A DNA stretch of 64,000 nt, from contig DP000238.1 in assembly GCA_000200715.1 (NCBI GenBank), positions 1,970,849-2,034,848 of the forward strand, given 5' to 3'. The notes under the pieces were generated by a model. That model was not told the DNA's origin, ran no database searches, and worked only from the letters and a program-made list of their open reading frames with translations. Shown in pieces: positions 42,272 to 50,267 of this stretch. The stretch comes from Cenarchaeum symbiosum A (GTDB taxonomy: Archaea > Thermoproteota > Nitrososphaeria > Nitrososphaerales > Nitrosopumilaceae). Position numbers and translations under genes: made by a program. The number at the start of each line of letters is the position of its first letter. The stretch's first letter is position 1.

Positions 42272-42886
42272 TTGGAGAACTATATAGTTGCTAAAAGCAT
42301 AGGCGTGTATAACGTAGTTGCACTGATACTTCGAGCCAACCAACAAAATCCATGTGGACGGACCGTGATCCAAAAATTGACTTATTTCTGGTCTCTTTTG
42401 GTTTCGCCAATCAATGGTGTGTTTTTCGAACCGCATTACTATGGACCATACAGTTCTAGATTACAACGGGCTCTACACGAAATGACTTCGTATGCCTATC
42501 TTGTTGAAAATATGACTCCCGATTCTGTTTATAGGACTTATCATTACCAACTGTCTAACAATGGTATAGAACTCGCTTTACGCGCCTATGATATGTATAA
42601 GGATAATTTTGAGAAAATTCAAAAAATTATAAATGTGTGCCGAGACGATTCTGTACTACGCGCATACGAACTTTCATTAGCTGCAAAAATATTCTATATA
42701 TCGGATAAAATGGATGTGGGGAAAATCTCTCCCATCCCCAAGAACACTACCGCAATCATTAGTGCTGCTACGAAATACGGTTGGAATATGACTCAAACGG
42801 AAGTAACTAAAGGATCTAAAATCCTAAGCAAGCTTACAAGTATGTATCCACCTCTTCACCAAGGACAAAACTCCCTCCCGGACTGA
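42272..42886 (+). CDS. Array family A protein, distant member 8 in the AT-rich island
   Basis: 204 residues, with all the core motifs of the 21-26 kb array: VVALILRANQQNPCGRTVIQKLTYFWS, FFEPHYYGPYSSRLQRALHEM, YHYQLSNNGIELALRA, the Cys helix IINVCRDD, and KYGWNMTQTEVTKGSKILSKL. It is closest in pattern to members 6 and 7. The DNA is AT-rich, unlike members 5-7, and the upstream TTGAC-type element is not preserved. The TTG start is in frame, with CTTATATAAAC (42230-42240) a little far and CTTATTAAG (42249-42257) nearer. It probably moved with, or into, the island separately from the array. Confidence 0.68.
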   Translation: MENYIVAKSIGVYNVVALILRANQQNPCGRTVIQKLTYFWSLLVSPINGVFFEPHYYGPYSSRLQRALHEMTSYAYLVENMTPDSVYRTYHYQLSNNGIELALRAYDMYKDNFEKIQKIINVCRDDSVLRAYELSLAAKIFYISDKMDVGKISPIPKNTTAIISAATKYGWNMTQTEVTKGSKILSKLTSMYPPLHQGQNSLPD

Positions 42887-43239
42887 CATGCTCTGTTTTT
42901 CCCACCCCAAATATCATGTGATAACACTATCCCTGATAACCTGACGCACAGCTGTGCAGCATACTCCACAACCTGAACCGTGACATAATACGACCTGGAA
43001 GACTTGACTGTGGGGGCCGCGGCAACACTCCGCGTAAGGGAGCTACCACTCGGTGGGCCCCTCTGGGACACATTATCGACCCTACGGAGTATGTGTGAAC
43101 AGTAGTGCCACCTCGCCCCAAATCGAAAACATCCGTCGTACTTGTTACAAATGATCATCATATTCGGCGACAGGTGCTGAAGCGAAAAGAAATAGATTTT
43201 CCTACCTTTACGAACCTTCTGCTTGAGGGCTGTCCCACA
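42887..43239. other. Island boundary, no gene seen
   Basis: Sequence of intermediate composition with frames on both strands that lack protein character. The following base-composition change at about 43240-43260 marks the edge of the high-GC family B array. Confidence 0.4.
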
Positions 43240-43509
43240 CCTATGATGGGATCAATTCAGGTGGAAGGTTCGAGCGGGGCGGAGGTATTCAACAGGTACA
43301 TTTCGGGCTCGGGCAGCCACTTGGTGGACCTGACCCGGCAGATGCCCTACGGGGACCGCTGGACAGTAAGGTACCGCAGGGGCCTCGAGGGAATAGAGGG
43401 AATGCTCCCAGAAGCGGATATCTGGCCCACGTACAGGCGCAGCAAGGACTGGGCACTAAAGGCGCCCCGGAAGCGGGCGGCAAAACGCAGGCCTGCGGGG
43501 CGCGCCTAG
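43240..43509 (+). pseudogene. Truncated family B gene at the island junction
   Basis: The C-terminal part of a module-S protein: VFNRYISGSGSHLVDLTRQM, PYGDRWTVRYRRGLEGIEGM and LPEADIWP align with the conserved YMSGEGRYLE-x2-TR-x-LPDGRRWTI region of the intact genes downstream. Upstream of about 43240 the frame continues to 43105 but in unrelated, AT-richer sequence. The N-terminal two thirds, including the HTH-like part and the promoter, are missing, so it is probably non-functional and marks a recombination breakpoint. Confidence 0.6.
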
Positions 43510-43577
43510 AACGGTACTGCGCGCCGGCCCTGCACCGGCGGCAGCCAAAGGGTTCACACCATGCCCTGCCTGAAACC

Positions 43578-43587
43578 TTATAGATCA
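43578..43587 (+). promoter_or_regulatory. Family B promoter core, gene 1
   Basis: TTATAGATCA, 28 nt before the ATG at 43606. The same ten bases (one mismatch in gene 3) stand 28-29 nt before all five family B genes. Confidence 0.65.
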
Positions 43588-43605
43588 TCTGATCCCCCAT
43601 CCCGC

Positions 43606-45426
43606 ATGAAAAAGCGAAAGGCCGCGCACAAGGCCCGAGAGAGCGGGCTCAAGACGCGTGACATTCTCGGAATAGATCTTCCACCCAAGCCAGGGGATGA
43701 GGCCGATCACAGGCTGCCTGTGCGGCATGTCCTGATTGCTGTCCTCATGAGGATCAAAGGGAGGATGTCGCGCGAAGATCTTGGGGAGCTCCTGGGAAAC
43801 GGGGCCGCACTGTGGTACACCAATCTGATACTGCAGTCGGGCTCGAAAATGCCCGACCACCCAGCGATTGCAGAGGAGACAAACCGCGGGGCAGGCGGCA
43901 TAACCCACACCAGGGAGCTGTTCCTTGAATGCCTGTCCGTGCCGCTGGCGGGCGGCGGGGCTAGCCACAAAAAGGTGCTCATAGTGGCAGACGCCGACAG
44001 CAGGATAATAGAAGCGGGCAAGGCCCGGGATGGTTCGACCCCGGATATAGAGATGGCCCGCATCCACCTTGCAGGGGACTCGCACCTTGCCTCTATCTGC
44101 GCGGCGCGACCGGGGGAGGATCCGTGCATCATAACGGCGGGCCCCGGCTTTGAGGGGCTCGGAGATGAGCTGCCCGGGACGGTCGTGCACACTTGCGGTG
44201 CGGCAGAATCCGACGGCGCGTCTGCGGCCGAGATGGCTCCCATTCAAAAAGCCATGAACAGGCTGCAGGATTATGCGATTCTGACGGAACCCTTTGATGA
44301 AACATCGCATGATCTGGACGTGACTGTGCAGTACATGGTAAACACTGCAAACACTTCGATAGGACAGGAATGGGACGGCAAGGAAGATTATGACGAGGTC
44401 CCGCGCGACATCGATGCCGCCATGCAGGGGCTCTTTGCAGCCTCCGGCCGCCTCCCCCCGGGACATTCCCGCACGCAGGATCTTGCGCCTGTCGAACCTG
44501 TAAAGGATGGCGGGGGCCCTGCCGGCCAGCTCTCGGACCCGTATGATGCCCTCAACAGAAAGGCGCTAGAGATAATGGACGGCCGGGGCATGCTTGAGCT
44601 GCTGAACCTCGAACCGGGTGATGACGGGGCAGTGCTGCTCTACGGCAGGGAGCCGCCCATGGGAGGCGGCCGGGTACCCTCTACTGGCGGCACCGTACTG
44701 GCCGCGATAATGCGGCTCAGGGGGATTACTACCGATGATGCAGTGGGTAGACTCTACGGGATGGATAAGGGCTCTACATCAAAGGAGATCAGGGCTGGAA
44801 TGAACACGCTATACAACATGATGACGTGGAAGCCCGAGAGCATGATGAAGGAGCTCAAGAGGGCCCGCCCCCACCGTATAACAAAGATCATAACAGGAAA
44901 CTGGCTGTACCTTGGATGCCTTGCTGTTCCCGTCATTCCCCGGGATAAACAGGACCGGCGCGGCGGCACCCCCAGAAAAGCCATGGTAATAGCCGACAGG
45001 ACAGGCCAGGTCATCGGCCTCGGCAAGAGCCGGCACGGGGGTTCAGATGCGGAGATGGCAAAGGAATACCTGGAAGGAAACGGCAGGCGCCTTGCGCAGC
45101 TGCTCCGGTCCCGTGCAGAGGACGGCTGGGCAGTGGTGGCAGGCGGCAGCTTTGAGGGGCTGGCCGGGATGCTGCCGGGTATTACCGTCCTCAATGTACA
45201 GGACATCCGGGATGATCCCGGGTTCTCTGGGATATGGGGGATACCTTATGATGCATCCGGCAGGCGTACATATCTCATGGAGAGGACCATGAACATGTTT
45301 GGCGACTATGGAATCCTTGAACAGTACGACGAAGACTGGTACGACCTGGACAGGACACTGCAGGTTGTCTCAGGGCTGGTAAACGCGCGGGCCGTATTCA
45401 TGCGCAGTGCTCTTGATATGCTGTAG
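43606..45426 (+). CDS. Family B protein 1: two tandem transposase-like modules (L-L)
   Basis: 606 residues. A basic N-tail (KKRKAAHKARESGLKTRD) precedes two copies of module L. Each has a helical HTH-like part (VRHVLIAVLMRIKGRMSRED; GTVLAAIMRLRGITTDDAVG), a strand pair (KKVLIVADADSRIIEAGKA; KAMVIADRTGQVIGLGKS), a glycine strand where DDE transposases have their second Asp (IITAGPGFEGL; AVVAGGSFEGL) and a final helix (DLDRTLQVVSGLVNARAVFM). The order recalls IS5/DDE_Tnp_4 transposases, but the catalytic acids are not at the expected places. No terminal inverted repeats are seen. Probably a domesticated, inactive derivative; the link is inference. Confidence 0.6.
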   Translation: MKKRKAAHKARESGLKTRDILGIDLPPKPGDEADHRLPVRHVLIAVLMRIKGRMSREDLGELLGNGAALWYTNLILQSGSKMPDHPAIAEETNRGAGGITHTRELFLECLSVPLAGGGASHKKVLIVADADSRIIEAGKARDGSTPDIEMARIHLAGDSHLASICAARPGEDPCIITAGPGFEGLGDELPGTVVHTCGAAESDGASAAEMAPIQKAMNRLQDYAILTEPFDETSHDLDVTVQYMVNTANTSIGQEWDGKEDYDEVPRDIDAAMQGLFAASGRLPPGHSRTQDLAPVEPVKDGGGPAGQLSDPYDALNRKALEIMDGRGMLELLNLEPGDDGAVLLYGREPPMGGGRVPSTGGTVLAAIMRLRGITTDDAVGRLYGMDKGSTSKEIRAGMNTLYNMMTWKPESMMKELKRARPHRITKIITGNWLYLGCLAVPVIPRDKQDRRGGTPRKAMVIADRTGQVIGLGKSRHGGSDAEMAKEYLEGNGRRLAQLLRSRAEDGWAVVAGGSFEGLAGMLPGITVLNVQDIRDDPGFSGIWGIPYDASGRRTYLMERTMNMFGDYGILEQYDEDWYDLDRTLQVVSGLVNARAVFMRSALDML

Positions 45427-45620
45427 GCCGCGGCTATACCGTGCCGCCGCATCTGCCGCCCATGCCACGGATGATTTCGCACAGGCCCCGGTCCGCGGAA
45501 CCATGGATGCCCGGCACTTGCAGGCCGCGGCATCCCGCATTCCCCGGTACCGCATGAGGGATCCCGCAGTCCGGCACAAAACACATCCCGACAAGAACAG
45601 GCGGGGACGTGCCCCTAGGT

Positions 45621-45630
45621 TTATAGATCA
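45621..45630 (+). promoter_or_regulatory. Family B promoter core, gene 2
   Basis: TTATAGATCA preceded by GGT, 29 nt before ATG 45650; continues into TTTGAT, similar to TCTGAT of gene 1. Confidence 0.65.
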
Positions 45631-45649
45631 TTTGATTTTACGCCCTCAC

Positions 45650-46639
45650 ATGGCAAAGCAGAAAAGGGAGCACAAGGCCGGAAAGAGCCAGGGGCCAAAG
45701 AATGCAGGAAAGGGACGCGGCTCCCCCGGGCCGCGGGATGATCTGTTCCGCGCGATGGGCGTGCCTGAAAACCCCGATCTGAAGGATTTGCTGCAGGTGC
45801 CCGCCGGCGCATCCCCGGGGGATAATAATGACGCAATATTCCGCAGGCTCGACGACGCCATCTCCGATTCTATCACCTTGGACCGGCTGATCGGGTTCCC
45901 AACGGACGGATTCCAGCACATCCTGGCCGGGTTTACAAAGGAGATAATGGGAGACGAATCCCGCCCGCTCTTCCGGGACGACACCCACGGCAGGTCCGGG
46001 CCGAAGATAAGCCACCTGTTATTGATGGTGCTGATGGACGTCAGGGGCGGGCCCGTGCAGTCCGGGATGGAGGCCATCTTTAATGTAGACCATGACACCG
46101 CACGGGAATATCTCAAATACGGCAAGTCCATGTGCACAAAAGTACTGGAGACGCCAGACAAGATAGTCGCGCGGATCATGGACGGTCTAGAAAGGGAGGA
46201 ATACGACGAGGTTGAACGGCTCGCCCCGGAATTTACGCTGCTTGTGGGATTCAAAGAGATGGAGTTTACCCTGGAAGACGGGACGCCAAAAACCGTCAAC
46301 GTACTGTTCATCATTACAATGCGGGATCTGATACTCGAGGGATGGCAGATCCCCCAGGACTGTACCGACAACATGGATGCGTTCGGGCGGTACGTCTCCG
46401 GCGAGGGAAGATACCTGGAGAAGATGACCCGGCAGATGCCCGATGGTAGACGCTGGACAATATCACATGATATAGACGACTGTGGCATCCTAAAACTGCT
46501 CCCCGAGGTGGCTGTCACCTCCCTGGACGGGCCTGATCATGCCGGGGCTCCAAGGCCCCGCGGCGTGGCCCGAAAGAGCAAGGCGCGCAGGGGGGATCAA
46601 AAGCCGCGGACAGGCGGCAGGGCGCGCCGGGCAAGCTGA
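45650..46639 (+). CDS. Family B protein 2: single module S
   Basis: 329 residues. Basic Gly/Lys N-tail (AKQKREHKAGKSQGPKNAGK), then the module-S signature: DGFQHILAGFTKEIMGDESR, PLFRDD, HLLLMVLMDVRGGPVQSGME, AIFNVDHDTAREYLKYGKSM, an acidic helix EREEYDEVERLAP, strands FTLLVGFKEMEFTLED and LFIITMRDLI, YVSGEGRYLEKMTRQMPDGR and RWTISHDIDD, and a basic C-tail (ARKSKARRGDQKPRTGGRAR). The HLLLM...GGPVQ...YLKYGKS part looks like the HTH of DDE_Tnp_4 proteins. The longer open frame from 45407 is rejected because the promoter lies inside it. Confidence 0.62.
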   Translation: MAKQKREHKAGKSQGPKNAGKGRGSPGPRDDLFRAMGVPENPDLKDLLQVPAGASPGDNNDAIFRRLDDAISDSITLDRLIGFPTDGFQHILAGFTKEIMGDESRPLFRDDTHGRSGPKISHLLLMVLMDVRGGPVQSGMEAIFNVDHDTAREYLKYGKSMCTKVLETPDKIVARIMDGLEREEYDEVERLAPEFTLLVGFKEMEFTLEDGTPKTVNVLFIITMRDLILEGWQIPQDCTDNMDAFGRYVSGEGRYLEKMTRQMPDGRRWTISHDIDDCGILKLLPEVAVTSLDGPDHAGAPRPRGVARKSKARRGDQKPRTGGRARRAS

Positions 46640-46703
46640 GGAAATGTGCGGCAAATGCACCCGCACGGCAAGCACAAGATCGCATTTTGTTAACTTGCGC
46701 CGC

Positions 46704-46713
46704 TTATAGATCC
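46704..46713 (+). promoter_or_regulatory. Family B promoter core, gene 3
   Basis: TTATAGATCC, 29 nt before ATG 46733; one mismatch to the other four copies. Confidence 0.6.
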
Positions 46714-46732
46714 CCAAGATCCCTCCCCGTAC

Positions 46733-47971
46733 ATGTACACAGAGGAGAGGGCCGAGCTCGAAAGGCTCAGGGCCAAAAACAAGAGACTGAAGGCAGGGCT
46801 CAAGAGGCAGAAGGCAGAGATCAGAAGGCTGGAGGCCAGAAAGAAAATGCAGGATGCCCAGATAAGGCAGCATGACGACCTGGTGGCCCGGATGCGTACC
46901 ATGCTCGGCATTGGGGCAGAAGTGCTGGAAATGATCGAAAAGCCCGACCTGAAGAACCTGATGTTTCCGAACCCCGCCAGAAAGGAATCAAGGGCGCGCA
47001 TACACGATGTCATAGTCCGCGGGCTAGACGGCATGCTGGCCGACGGCGAGGACCTGCACGAGATCACCGGGTACACTGCAGGGGAGCTCCGGCACATGCT
47101 CGATGGATTCACAAAGGCCGTAATGGCCGACGAGTCCCGCCCGCTGTTTAATGGCGGCCCGGGGGAGCGCGGCATCAACCGGTGCAAGATGAAGATGGAG
47201 CACCTGCTGATTATGGTCCTGTTTCACGCCAGGATAGGCCCTGAGCAGGCCTGTCTGGCTGCCGCCTTCAACACAGACCATGAGACCGCGGCAAGGAACC
47301 TTGCATACGCAATGTCCGCGTATCTTCACGTTGTGGAGAGCCCTGAAGGTATAGTTGCGCGGCTGATGGATGCGCTTGACAGGGGAGCGTACGGCGAGGT
47401 CGAGCGCGAACTGCCCGGCCTTGCCCTGTTTATTACCAGTGCGAGGATCCCCTGTGAACTGCCAGACGATGACGACGACCAGCTGGGCAACCTGATAGAA
47501 CAGGCCAGAAAGGGCTGCTATGACGAGCTGGTCGTATCCGGCGGGCGGCACATAATAGGTGCCGTGGAGGCCCCCCCTGCCGGCACCGGCATCGAGGCGC
47601 TCGAACAGTACATGTCAGACAAGGGGGGATACCTCGAGAGGCTGACCCGGCCCCTTCCCGACGGGAGGCGCTGGACCATAGTGGCCGGCGCCGGCTTCCA
47701 GAGATTGGAGAGGCTGCTCCCCTGGGCGGACGTGATAACCCCGCACAAAAAACTCCGGAGGCGCGCGGTGTCTTTACAGCAGAGGGAACACAACCGTATG
47801 CTTGCAGACGGGCGCAAATCAGCAGAGCAGATGACCCGGGAGATTAAAAAATTCAAGCTGGCATGCGGCCCCGCATATGAGAATTTTGGGACAGGCGAGA
47901 TGCTTCAGCTTACCGCCGGCATGGTCAACTCGCATATGGACTGGAACGCAGGCACAGATTCTGGCAGATGA
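46733..47971 (+). CDS. Family B protein 3: module S with N-terminal coiled coil
   Basis: 412 residues. The basic tail of its relatives is replaced by a charged coiled coil (about 3-60, EERAELERLRAKNKRLKAGL and following). Then module S: RHMLDGFTKAVMADESRPLF, HLLIMVLFHARIGPEQACLA, AAFNTDHETAARNLAYAMSA, RGAYGEVERELPGLALFITS, YMSDKGGYLERLTRPLPDGR, RWTIVAGAGFQRLERLLPWA and a final helix EMLQLTAGMVNSHMDW. The late helix is present here but lost in gene 2. The coiled coil suggests oligomerisation. Catalytic acids of DDE enzymes are not evident. Confidence 0.62.
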   Translation: MYTEERAELERLRAKNKRLKAGLKRQKAEIRRLEARKKMQDAQIRQHDDLVARMRTMLGIGAEVLEMIEKPDLKNLMFPNPARKESRARIHDVIVRGLDGMLADGEDLHEITGYTAGELRHMLDGFTKAVMADESRPLFNGGPGERGINRCKMKMEHLLIMVLFHARIGPEQACLAAAFNTDHETAARNLAYAMSAYLHVVESPEGIVARLMDALDRGAYGEVERELPGLALFITSARIPCELPDDDDDQLGNLIEQARKGCYDELVVSGGRHIIGAVEAPPAGTGIEALEQYMSDKGGYLERLTRPLPDGRRWTIVAGAGFQRLERLLPWADVITPHKKLRRRAVSLQQREHNRMLADGRKSAEQMTREIKKFKLACGPAYENFGTGEMLQLTAGMVNSHMDWNAGTDSGR

Positions 47972-48041
47972 GCGGCACCCGGGGCGGGGATCTGCGCCGG
48001 CCCTGAATCGGCATCCAGGGGATCGCGCTATGCTTGAAACT

Positions 48042-48051
48042 TTATAGATCA
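48042..48051 (+). promoter_or_regulatory. Family B promoter core, gene 4
   Basis: TTATAGATCA, 28 nt before ATG 48070, preceded by GAAACT as in gene 1 (GAAACC). Confidence 0.65.
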
Positions 48052-48069
48052 TCCTGTCCCCCGTATCCC

Positions 48070-50166
48070 ATGAACGAGCGGAAGCGATCACACAGGGCGA
48101 AAAAGGCAAGGCGCGGCGCCGGCCCCTCCGCACGGGCCCCGGCCGCTGCCCCCGATGTTCCGAAAAACCCCTATCTGGAAAACCTGATAAAAGAGTGCTA
48201 TGCAGGCGGGGCCCCTGCTGTGCGCATGCGCAGAAGGGCGGCCATAAGCCTTGATACAGTACTTGATGAGCCCGCCGAAGTTGAGCGGCTAACCGGGCGC
48301 AAAATGGAGGATTTTCTGGACATACAGGTAAGATTACAAGGTAAGATGATGAGTGACAGGTCCCGCCCCATATTCCGCGACGACCACCGCTGTATATCTG
48401 ACGAAAGTACCGGGCTCGAGATAGGGCACCTCCTGCTGATGCTGCTCATGGAGCCCCGGGGCGGGCCTGTCCAAGACGGCCTTGCGGCCATCTTTAACAT
48501 GGATGGCAATACGGCGTCAGAATATCTGGAATATGGAAGGTCCGTCCTGAAAAAAGTGCTGACAGCACCGGAAGCGGCGCCTGCAGAACCGGATTGGGAG
48601 CTGTCCGACTCGGATTGGTCGCACGATAGAATAATGGATGCTTTGCACAGGGGCGCATACGACGAGGTCGAGCGCATTGCCCCGGATCTATTCCTGCTTG
48701 TCTCCATGCAAAAGACCTTTTACGATCCGGAGGATGAGCACTGGGGGCAGCACGCAGTCCCCCCTGACTCGCCCGACAGGCCCTACCACCTGCTGACGAT
48801 AATTACAAGGGCGTTTGAGACTATTGACGCATGGGCCGTCCCGCAGGACCATATCAGCAGGCTCAAGGCCTTTAAAAAATACCTGGAAGGGGACGGCAGA
48901 TACCTAAAGGAGCTGACCCGGAGGCTGCCCGACGGGAGGCGCTGGAAGATAGTATACGGCGGAAACCTCGGCGGAATGGAGGAGTTATTCCCCGAGGCGG
49001 ACGTGGAGCCCATAAACAAGCCCCAAAAGCGCACACCGCGGAAAAAACCCCATCCGGCTGAACGCAAAATACACAAGGGCCCAAAGGCGGCGCGCAGGCC
49101 CGGGGCCGGCTTTGGCGGACTCCAGAAATTGTTCCCCAGAGCGGATATCAACCCGGAGGGGACTGCAGGGCGCGCAGAGACAGAATATGGCAAAGACGGG
49201 GGCACTGGGTATGTGGAGGTAGAATACAACACTCCTGCCCCGGACCACGGCGGGCCCGTCATGTACAGCGACCCCGGCAATACCCTGCTGGATCTGACGT
49301 GCGGCAAGGGCATGCTGACCATTATGGGGCTCGAACCCGGGGAAGACGGGCAGATGCTGCTCGACGGCCGCGTGCCCCCGGGAAGGCCGCAGATTACTAC
49401 CGGCGGCGCCATGGCGGCCGTACTGTTGCAGCTCAGGGGAACTATCACTCTCGATGACATGGAAAAGTTCTATGGGATAAGCAGGAAGGAGGCGCTATCA
49501 GAGGTCCGCAGGGCGATGGACCTTTTACACGATTCACTGGCGACAAAGCCCGAGGATATAGCCGATGAGCTCAAAAAAGCGCCCGGCACGGGGATAAGCG
49601 GCGACCACCTGAACTTTGGATGCCTTACAGTTCCCGTCTGCCGGTGGAGGCCGCTGAGCGGGCCGCACAGAAAGGCCATATTTGTAGCCGATTCAAACAG
49701 CAGAATAGTCGGCCTAGGGGACAGCGTAGACGGGGACGCCGACAGAAGGGGCATGATACAGGGGTACCTGGCAGGAAAGGGAAGGCATCTTGCGCGCCTT
49801 ATACGGGATAGAAAGGACGACCTGACGATATACGCGGGCTCCCGCCTTGTCGAGCTGGAAGATGAGCTGCCGGAGAATCTGGTCAAAAGGTACATACGTC
49901 CAAAGGACCGCTCCGGGGGGATCCGCGGCAAGATAACCATGGAAAAGATGGCAGCGCATGCCGCCGGCAGGGACAAGGGGGTACTGAACAGGATCCTCGA
50001 CGCGCTTGAAGACTACAAGATACTAGAAAGGTCGTACGGCGACCGCAATGTCATAGTGGGGTCGTATGACGACGAATGGTACCCCCTGGACAGGACCCTG
50101 CAGGTGCTGTGCGGCATGGTGAACCTGAGGATGCAGATCATGCTGAGAAACCCTGATCCGGACTGA
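48070..50166 (+). CDS. Family B protein 4: composite of modules S and L
   Basis: 698 residues. Basic N-tail (NERKRSHRAKKARRGAG), module S (about 60-330: SRPIFRDDHRCISDES, HLLLMLLMEPRGGPVQDGLA, RGAYDEVERIAPDLFLLVSM, YLEGDGRYLKELTRRLPDGR, RWKIVYGGNLGGMEELFPEA), a basic linker with a partial repeat (GAGFGGLQKLFPRADINPEG), then module L (about 425-698: GGAMAAVLLQLRGTITLDDM, KAIFVADSNSRIVGLGDSVD, LTIYAGSRLVELEDELPENL, WYPLDRTLQVLCGMVNLRMQ). It links the two architectures of the array. No metal-binding acid triad is recognised. Confidence 0.62.
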   Translation: MNERKRSHRAKKARRGAGPSARAPAAAPDVPKNPYLENLIKECYAGGAPAVRMRRRAAISLDTVLDEPAEVERLTGRKMEDFLDIQVRLQGKMMSDRSRPIFRDDHRCISDESTGLEIGHLLLMLLMEPRGGPVQDGLAAIFNMDGNTASEYLEYGRSVLKKVLTAPEAAPAEPDWELSDSDWSHDRIMDALHRGAYDEVERIAPDLFLLVSMQKTFYDPEDEHWGQHAVPPDSPDRPYHLLTIITRAFETIDAWAVPQDHISRLKAFKKYLEGDGRYLKELTRRLPDGRRWKIVYGGNLGGMEELFPEADVEPINKPQKRTPRKKPHPAERKIHKGPKAARRPGAGFGGLQKLFPRADINPEGTAGRAETEYGKDGGTGYVEVEYNTPAPDHGGPVMYSDPGNTLLDLTCGKGMLTIMGLEPGEDGQMLLDGRVPPGRPQITTGGAMAAVLLQLRGTITLDDMEKFYGISRKEALSEVRRAMDLLHDSLATKPEDIADELKKAPGTGISGDHLNFGCLTVPVCRWRPLSGPHRKAIFVADSNSRIVGLGDSVDGDADRRGMIQGYLAGKGRHLARLIRDRKDDLTIYAGSRLVELEDELPENLVKRYIRPKDRSGGIRGKITMEKMAAHAAGRDKGVLNRILDALEDYKILERSYGDRNVIVGSYDDEWYPLDRTLQVLCGMVNLRMQIMLRNPDPD

Positions 50167-50239
50167 GGATGCCATGCATCTCTATTTTGTGATGTGTTTG
50201 CGATACCCGGGATAAGCCGCGGGATCATCCCCCGATGGT

Positions 50240-50249
50240 TTATAGATCA
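50240..50249 (+). promoter_or_regulatory. Family B promoter core, gene 5
   Basis: TTATAGATCA preceded by GGT, 28 nt before ATG 50268. Confidence 0.65.
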
Positions 50250-50267
50250 GCAGTCCCCCCATTATCC

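Noticed and set aside
45407-45649. Extension of family B gene 2 upstream of 45650
   Set aside because: It overlaps the end of gene 1 and contains the conserved TTATAGATCA promoter; the basic N-tail starts at 45650 as in the relatives.
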